From positions 1 to 7,888 of the forward strand of contig CATYHY010000060.1 in the NCBI GenBank assembly GCA_958407085.1: a DNA stretch of 7,888 bases, in the 5' to 3' direction. This document shows, one piece after another, positions 3,254 to 7,888 of the stretch. The notes under the pieces were generated by a model, which saw only the letters and a list, made by a program, of their open reading frames with translations, was not told the origin of the DNA and ran no database searches. The position numbers and the translations under genes are program-made. Every line of letters begins with the position of its first letter. Position 1 is the stretch's first letter. The DNA comes from an uncultured Collinsella sp. (lineage in GTDB: Bacteria; Actinomycetota; Coriobacteriia; Coriobacteriales; Coriobacteriaceae).

Positions 3254-6022
3254 ATGCTGATGCTCAAAACCGCCACGGTTCTCGAAGCCATCTCCAAGCG
3301 CCGCCGCACGGCGCGCCCTGCCGCTCGCACCGGCCTGTCCAAGAACACCATATTCGCCGCCACCCATAGCGCCGAGGACGCTCTCGTACTGCTTGACGCC
3401 ACGGCAAACGGCCTCACCGCCGAGCAGGCAACCGAGCGCCTGGATGCCGCCGGCCCCAACACCATCGAAGCGCCGACCAAGACGCTCGCCCGCCGCATCG
3501 CCGACGCGTTCATCGATCCCTTCGCCGGCATCCTCGCCGCGCTCGCGCTGGTCTCACTCTACATCGACGTGCTCGCCGTGCCCGAGCCGCAGCGCGACCC
3601 CTCCACGGTCATCGTCATCAGCATCATGCTGCTGGTATCGGGCGGCATGAAGTTTATCCAGGAAGCCCGCAGCGGCAATGCGGCAGATGCCCTCAAGGAC
3701 CTGGTCTCCAACACTTGCACCGCCCTGCGCGACGACGAGCGCATCGAGATCCTCTTCGACGAGCTCGTCCCCGGCGATGTGATCCGCCTCTCTGCCGGCG
3801 ATATGGTGCCAGCAGATGCCCGCGTCATCACCGCGCGCGACCTGTTTGTCATCGAGTCCGCACTCACCGGCGAGAGCGAGGCAGTCGAGAAGACCGCTGC
3901 CGCCACCGTCGTCGAGGGCGCCGACGGCTCCGCGCTGCCACTCTCTGCCTGCAAGAACATCGTCTTTACCGGCACCTCCGTGCAAAACGGCACCGCCATG
4001 GCGCTTGTCGTTGCCACCGGCTCGGACACCTACCTGGGCGGCATCGCCAAGATACTCAACGGGCGCAGCGAAAAGAGCGCGTTTGACCGCGGCGTCTCGA
4101 GCGTCTCCATGTTGCTCGTACGCCTCATGCTCGTTATGGCGCCGGCCGTCTTTGCCATCAACGCCGCCACCAAGGGCAACGTCATCGACGCGCTGCTGTT
4201 CGCCACGAGCGTGGGCGTGGGCATCACGCCGCAGATGCTTCCCGTCATCGTGACCACAAGCCTGTCGCAGGGCGCCAAGGACCTCGCCCGTCGCCAGGTT
4301 ATCGTCAAGGAGCTGCCGGCGATTCAAAACCTGGGCGCCATGGACGTCCTGTGCTGCGACAAGACCGGCACCCTCACCGAAGACCGCATCGTGCTCGAGC
4401 GCTACCTCAACACCGATGGCAACGAGGACGCGCGCGTGCTGCGCCATGCGTTTTTGAACAGCTTCTTCCAGACCGGCCTCAAAAATCTTATCGACCTGGC
4501 CGTAATCGACCGTGCCGATGTGACACCCTCGACCGTCGCACCCGATTCCATGCTGGGCCAGAGCCTGCGCGACCGCTACACCAAGGTCGACGAGGTTCCC
4601 TTCGATTTCTCGCGCCGTCGCCTGAGCGTAGTTGTCTCCGACGCCCAAGGCAAAACCCAGATGGTTACCAAGGGAGCTGCCGAGGAGATGCTCGAGATCT
4701 GCTCCTTTGTCGAGGTCGATGGCATCGCCCGGCCGCTCGCCGAAGACAAGCTCGCCCAGATTCGCAAGCAGGTCGCCGATCTTAACGCCGAGGGCCTGCG
4801 CGTGATTGCCGTGGCGCAGAAGACCGATCCGCGCTGCGTGGGCGAGTTTGGCATCGCCGACGAATGCGACATGGTGCTGATGGGCTTTTTGGCCTTCCTC
4901 GATCCGCCCAAAGCAAGTGCCGCGGGCGCCGTCGCCACCCTCGAGGCCAAGGGCGTGGCGGTCAAGGTCCTGACCGGCGACAACGACCGCGTCGCCGCCA
5001 CCGTCTGCGCGCAGATCGGCATCGATGCGAGCAACGTCTTGCTCGGCTCCGAGATCGATGCGCTCGACGACGCCGAGCTTGCCGAGCGCGCCGAGAAAAC
5101 CCACCTCTTCGCCAAGCTCTCGCCGTTGCAGAAGGCGCGCCTGGTGCGCGTCATGCGCGAGCTACTCGGCCACACCGTGGGCTTTATGGGCGACGGCATC
5201 AACGACGCCGCCGCCATGCGTGCGAGCGATTGCGGCATCTCAGTCGATTCGGCCGTCGACATTGCCAAGGAATCCGCCGATATCATCTTGCTTCAGAAGG
5301 ACCTGGGCGTGCTCGAACGCGGAATCATCGAAGGCCGCCGCACCTACGGCAACCTGCTCAAGTACCTCAAGACCACAGTGAGCTCCAACTTTGGCAACGT
5401 GCTGTCCGTGACCGTCGCGAGCCTGTTCTTGCCGTTTTTGCCCATGAGTGCCCTACAGCTGGTGCTGCTGTCGCTCGTCTACGAGATCGTGTGCATCACG
5501 CTACCGTGGGACACCGTCGATGACGTCTGGACCGCCCGTCCGCGCTCCTGGGACGCCGCGTCCATCAAGGGCTTTATGCTCGAGCTGGGCCCCGTGAGCT
5601 CGCTGTTTGACATCGTGACCTTCGCCGCGCTCTTCTTTGTGGTGTGCCCCGCCACCGTGGGCGCAAGCTGGTCCGAGCTCTCCGGGACGGGCAACGTCGC
5701 GGGTATGGCGACCTTTGCCGCGCTCTTCCAGAGTGGCTGGTTTATCGAGTCCATGTGGTCGCAGACGCTCGTGATCCACATGCTGCGCTCCCCGCGCCTG
5801 CCGAGCCCACGTGACCACGCCGCGCCGGCACTGTGCGCTCTCACCGTGCTAGGCCTGGCGCTTGTCACCTGGCTGCCGGCAAGCCCCATCGCCGACGCGC
5901 TGGGCCTCATGACGCTACCCGCAATCTTTTTCGCACTGCTCATCGGCATCGTTGCCGCCTACATCGCGCTCACTCAACTGGCAAAGCGCCGCTACATCGC
6001 CCGCCACGGCGAGCTGCTGTAG
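3254..6022 (+). CDS. mgtA: Magnesium-importing P-type ATPase (P3B type)
   Basis: MgtA/MgtB-type pumps bring Mg2+ into the cell across the cytoplasmic membrane using ATP. The 922-residue protein has every P-type landmark: TGES in the actuator domain (205-208), the phosphorylation motif DKTGTLT with Asp369, FDFSRRR in the nucleotide-binding domain, TGDN (574-577), and GDGINDAAA (from 646). The AIQNLGAMDVLCCDKTG neighbourhood and long C-terminal membrane region are typical of MgtA rather than Ca2+ or Cu+ pumps. The TM4 motif reads PQMLP (326-330), whereas the E. coli and Salmonella proteins have PEMLP. Start ATG 3254 is chosen because AAGGAGG lies five bases upstream; a TTG at 3203 in the same frame has no ribosome binding site. 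Mg2+ limitation is the expected control. No mgtC is adjacent. Confidence 0.93.
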   Translation: MLMLKTATVLEAISKRRRTARPAARTGLSKNTIFAATHSAEDALVLLDATANGLTAEQATERLDAAGPNTIEAPTKTLARRIADAFIDPFAGILAALALVSLYIDVLAVPEPQRDPSTVIVISIMLLVSGGMKFIQEARSGNAADALKDLVSNTCTALRDDERIEILFDELVPGDVIRLSAGDMVPADARVITARDLFVIESALTGESEAVEKTAAATVVEGADGSALPLSACKNIVFTGTSVQNGTAMALVVATGSDTYLGGIAKILNGRSEKSAFDRGVSSVSMLLVRLMLVMAPAVFAINAATKGNVIDALLFATSVGVGITPQMLPVIVTTSLSQGAKDLARRQVIVKELPAIQNLGAMDVLCCDKTGTLTEDRIVLERYLNTDGNEDARVLRHAFLNSFFQTGLKNLIDLAVIDRADVTPSTVAPDSMLGQSLRDRYTKVDEVPFDFSRRRLSVVVSDAQGKTQMVTKGAAEEMLEICSFVEVDGIARPLAEDKLAQIRKQVADLNAEGLRVIAVAQKTDPRCVGEFGIADECDMVLMGFLAFLDPPKASAAGAVATLEAKGVAVKVLTGDNDRVAATVCAQIGIDASNVLLGSEIDALDDAELAERAEKTHLFAKLSPLQKARLVRVMRELLGHTVGFMGDGINDAAAMRASDCGISVDSAVDIAKESADIILLQKDLGVLERGIIEGRRTYGNLLKYLKTTVSSNFGNVLSVTVASLFLPFLPMSALQLVLLSLVYEIVCITLPWDTVDDVWTARPRSWDAASIKGFMLELGPVSSLFDIVTFAALFFVVCPATVGASWSELSGTGNVAGMATFAALFQSGWFIESMWSQTLVIHMLRSPRLPSPRDHAAPALCALTVLGLALVTWLPASPIADALGLMTLPAIFFALLIGIVAAYIALTQLAKRRYIARHGELL

Positions 6023-6058
6023 CACGGTGAGCCGCCACAGTAGACAGCCCAAGGGCAA

Positions 6059-6095
6059 AACCACCACAAAGGTGCCTGTCCCCTTTGTGGTGGTT
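6059..6095 (-). terminator. REP-like palindrome, copy B, probably terminating the LuxR gene
   Basis: AACCACCACAAAGG (6059-6072) and CCTTTGTGGTGGTT (6082-6095) form a 14-bp perfect stem with a nine-base loop. It lies two bases past the minus-strand stop at 6098 and 36 bases past the mgtA stop. Read on the minus strand, the stem runs into TTTTGCCCTT, giving a short U tail, so it fits termination of the regulator gene. The plus-strand tail (TTGGCTAG) is poorer. Bases 6064-6095 are identical to the repeat at 3139-3170, so this is a dispersed element used as a terminator. Confidence 0.6.
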
Positions 6096-6097
6096 GG

Positions 6098-7642
6098 CTA
6101 GTCTTGGGGTGTCCAGGACCAGAAGAGGCTAATGAGCGCCACGCGCGAATTGGTACCGACCTTTTTGTTGATCGAGGCAATGTGGCGGTAGAGTGTGGAG
6201 CGCGAGAGGAAGAGTGCCGCCGCAACGTCCTGAACGCTGTCATCCGAAACGACTAGCGCCTCCAGAACATCGCGCTCGCGCTTGGTGAGCCCAAAGGCGG
6301 CAACGAAGCCGTCGAGCCGATCGTCAAACGAAAGCTCCGGCGGCTCCAGGGGCACCGTGTCGGCCTGATCGGGCGCACGGCTCACGCCAAGATCGTCAGT
6401 AGCAAACGCCAGCCCGCCATGCGTCGCCTCGCGCTCGCCGTCTTGCCCAAACTGTCCCAACAGCGAAATCGCGATGCCGACGAACAGCACGAGCACGACA
6501 CCCACCGCCGTCAGCACATTTTGGCTCGAGATGATCGCCACCGCCGGAGCCGTCACGAGTATCGAGCAAACGTTGTTGATAACACGACCCATGCACGGCC
6601 ACAGATACGCCCAGCGGGCATACATCGAAATCGCGGCGAACTTCGCGGTGAAGAACACCACGAAAAAGCCCGTGCCCAGGTAAAAGATAATCGTGGCGGC
6701 AAGCGTATTGCCACCGTTGCCATCGGTGAGAAGTACAAAGAACGAGAGCGTGGACAGCATGGCGGCACACGTCATGATGATATTCATATACGAACGCCCG
6801 CGCAGGTCATACAGGACGCCGGCGGCAAGGGCGCTCACAACCGGCAGCAAGCGCGACCAGTCGCCCAGGTCGATGGCGCCGGCGGCATGCGAAGTCGTAA
6901 GGCCGGCATTGAGAGCCGCGAACACGCCGGTGAGGCAGGCGGTCGCCACCGTCAGGCGCACCACGGCACCTTGGAAGGCTGCCTTTGCCTCGGGGCCATC
7001 GCGCCACCTGGCACCACGTTCAAACGCATCAACCGACAGCTCGGCAATCTCGGCCTCGAACTCGGGCGCAGACTCATCACGCAATTTAGCTCGACGGGTA
7101 CCGTGAAGCAGCCCAACCAGCGCAATCGCACAGGCGGTGAGGACAAACTGCTGGGGAATGCCCGCAGGCATCACCATATGGTTGAGCACCTGTACCAAAA
7201 TGCCCGCAGCATAAGAAACCGCCACGGCGCGCGCCAAACAGGGCGTCTGCGCAAAACGCCGCGCCAGATTGGCATGGGCGGTCGACCCGCAGTAGCCCAG
7301 GGCGCAGCACGCCACCAAACCGCCGGCAATCACGATCTGAAACTGCACCGCCATAATCATCAGCAACAATGCCGACACCAATAGCACGCCTGTAATATCG
7401 CTTGTCGCATCGATCGACTGGGGACGACGATAATACAGAAATGGGCGCACGAAAAAGCCGATCACGCTCGCGCCGACAACGATGCTCTCGTAGATAACGA
7501 CCTCGTTCGCCGGCACAAACTCGGCCACGCGTACGTCAAAGAGGTACTCGCTGGCCAAAAACGTGAAAAAGAAGAGCGCCAGGCACAGAATCTCCCGTAT
7601 GCCCCGGCGCAAATATGCGGTTGTGTCTCCCAGGCCCCTCAT
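6098..7642 (-). CDS. LuxR-type regulator with a 12-helix membrane domain
   Basis: The protein (514 residues from the chosen start) has about twelve hydrophobic segments from residue 17 to about 390, resembling an MFS transporter fold. An acidic/polar linker follows, then a LuxR-type helix-turn-helix at 452-514 (LTKRERDVLEAL, VAAALFLSRSTLYRHIASINKK). It probably senses a signal at the membrane and binds DNA from there; the ligand is unknown. A polar loop of about 50 residues splits the helices 6+6. I chose ATG 7642 (MRGLGDTTAY) because the first helix follows directly, GGTGGGGG lies upstream, and a candidate promoter at 7677-7705 would exclude earlier starts. The frame stays open to ATG 7774, adding 44 residues with no clear ribosome binding site. 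This architecture is expanded in Coriobacteriia. The divergent gene at 7880 is the natural candidate target. Confidence 0.88.
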   Translation of the reverse strand: MRGLGDTTAYLRRGIREILCLALFFFTFLASEYLFDVRVAEFVPANEVVIYESIVVGASVIGFFVRPFLYYRRPQSIDATSDITGVLLVSALLLMIMAVQFQIVIAGGLVACCALGYCGSTAHANLARRFAQTPCLARAVAVSYAAGILVQVLNHMVMPAGIPQQFVLTACAIALVGLLHGTRRAKLRDESAPEFEAEIAELSVDAFERGARWRDGPEAKAAFQGAVVRLTVATACLTGVFAALNAGLTTSHAAGAIDLGDWSRLLPVVSALAAGVLYDLRGRSYMNIIMTCAAMLSTLSFFVLLTDGNGGNTLAATIIFYLGTGFFVVFFTAKFAAISMYARWAYLWPCMGRVINNVCSILVTAPAVAIISSQNVLTAVGVVLVLFVGIAISLLGQFGQDGEREATHGGLAFATDDLGVSRAPDQADTVPLEPPELSFDDRLDGFVAAFGLTKRERDVLEALVVSDDSVQDVAAALFLSRSTLYRHIASINKKVGTNSRVALISLFWSWTPQD

Positions 7643-7676
7643 GGTAACCCCCACCCGATTAGATGTCCGGAAAACC

Positions 7677-7705
7677 ATTTTAGTAGAGAACGAGTCGTAA
7701 TTCAC
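7677..7705 (-). promoter_or_regulatory. Candidate promoter of the LuxR-type regulator
   Basis: On the minus strand TAAAAT (7682-7677, a 5/6 match to TATAAT) lies 17 bases downstream of GTGAAT (7705-7700, a 3/6 match to TTGACA). Transcription would start near 7670, leaving a leader of about 28 bases before ATG 7642. The -35 is weak. Confidence 0.3.
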
Positions 7706-7813
7706 ACGCAATGCTGAAGCGCCGTCCATCCGCCTCATCGCCCATAGCTTATTTGGGAATGAAAAATGGGCCATGTGTCCCAGTTGTGGAGACTCGTTGA
7801 GCCGTCTGGGTAT

Positions 7814-7827
7814 CGTGAAAGATCACG
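7814..7827. promoter_or_regulatory. Short dyad in the divergent intergenic region
   Basis: CGTGA-AAGA-TCACG is a perfect 5-bp inverted repeat with a four-base spacer. It lies between the divergent LuxR-type regulator and the gene starting at 7880, about 55 bases upstream of the latter. It could be a regulator operator. The short length means chance is possible. Confidence 0.3.
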
Positions 7828-7833
7828 CACTCC

Positions 7834-7871
7834 CCCATCATCAAAAGTGACACACGCTACCTGTTGATGGG
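7834..7871 (+). promoter_or_regulatory. Inverted repeat reaching the ribosome binding site of the right-edge gene
   Basis: CCCATCA (7834-7840) is complementary to TGATGGG (7865-7871), whose last Gs belong to the GGGAGG Shine-Dalgarno sequence (7869-7874). With the upstream CTCCC, pairing could extend across GGGAG if two bases bulge. In RNA this could hide the ribosome binding site. The loop is about 24 bases, so stability is uncertain. Confidence 0.3.
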
Positions 7872-7879
7872 AGGCAGCC

Positions 7880-7888
7880 ATGGGCTTC
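7880..7888 (+). CDS. Start of a plus-strand gene (partial, unidentified)
   Basis: ATG GGC TTC (Met-Gly-Phe) begins at 7880, with GGGAGG five bases upstream (7869-7874). Only three codons are present, so no function can be given. It is divergent from the 12-TM LuxR-type regulator; such regulators often control an adjacent gene, so it is a plausible target. Confidence 0.6.

Noticed and set aside
3554..5104. A 516-codon minus-strand open frame antisense to mgtA
   Set aside because: It is a codon-bias shadow: GC-rich third positions of mgtA leave the reverse frame open. Its Gly/Asp/His-rich translation has no domain character and no ribosome binding site.
6419..7384. A 321-codon plus-strand open frame antisense to the LuxR-type gene
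   Set aside because: Its Arg/His/Gln-rich translation is a shadow of the membrane protein gene, whose twelve helices and HTH are clearly real.

Overview
The window looks like chromosomal DNA from a GC-rich, gut-type actinobacterium, most likely Coriobacteriia (Collinsella-like). This is inferred from the high GC3 coding style of pyrE, mgtA and the regulator, strong AGGAGG-type ribosome binding sites, and a LuxR-type regulator fused to a 12-helix membrane domain, an architecture expanded in Coriobacteriia. No marker gene confirms the taxonomy.

Layout, left to right: (1) bases 1-76, the 5' end of a minus-strand gene of uncertain identity, with a good promoter at 126-154. (2) 139-647, gene-poor DNA made of nested inverted repeats, one GTCCC-core palindrome, a long hairpin and an AT-rich palindromic promoter. 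(3) 660-1832, a class II Fic protein (AMPylase type) with a C-terminal winged helix; its lower GC suggests acquired DNA. (4) 1858-2136, a second copy of the long hairpin and pyrE terminator structures. (5) 2135-2815 minus, pyrE, orotate phosphoribosyltransferase. (6) 2816-3253, a long leader/promoter region for mgtA with a palindrome over a TTGACA box, a 23-codon ORF with a near-perfect Shine-Dalgarno sequence, and a REP-like palindrome. (7) 3254-6022, mgtA, a Mg2+-importing P-type ATPase. (8) 6059-6095, an identical REP-like palindrome between convergent genes. (9) 6098-7642 minus, the 12-TM LuxR regulator. (10) 7880-7888, the first three codons of a divergent plus-strand gene.

The genes do not form one operon. 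pyrE and mgtA are housekeeping genes in divergent orientation. fic is a single-gene insertion-like island that probably regulates itself. The regulator faces the gene starting at 7880, which is its likeliest target. The most unusual feature is that two genes are each bracketed by their own matched pair of palindromes: fic by a GGATAATCTCCC hairpin with a variable tip, and mgtA by a 32-bp identical GGTGCCTGTCCCC element. The mgtA leader is the best place to look for an undescribed regulatory device. No complete transposon, CRISPR array, tRNA or rRNA was seen.
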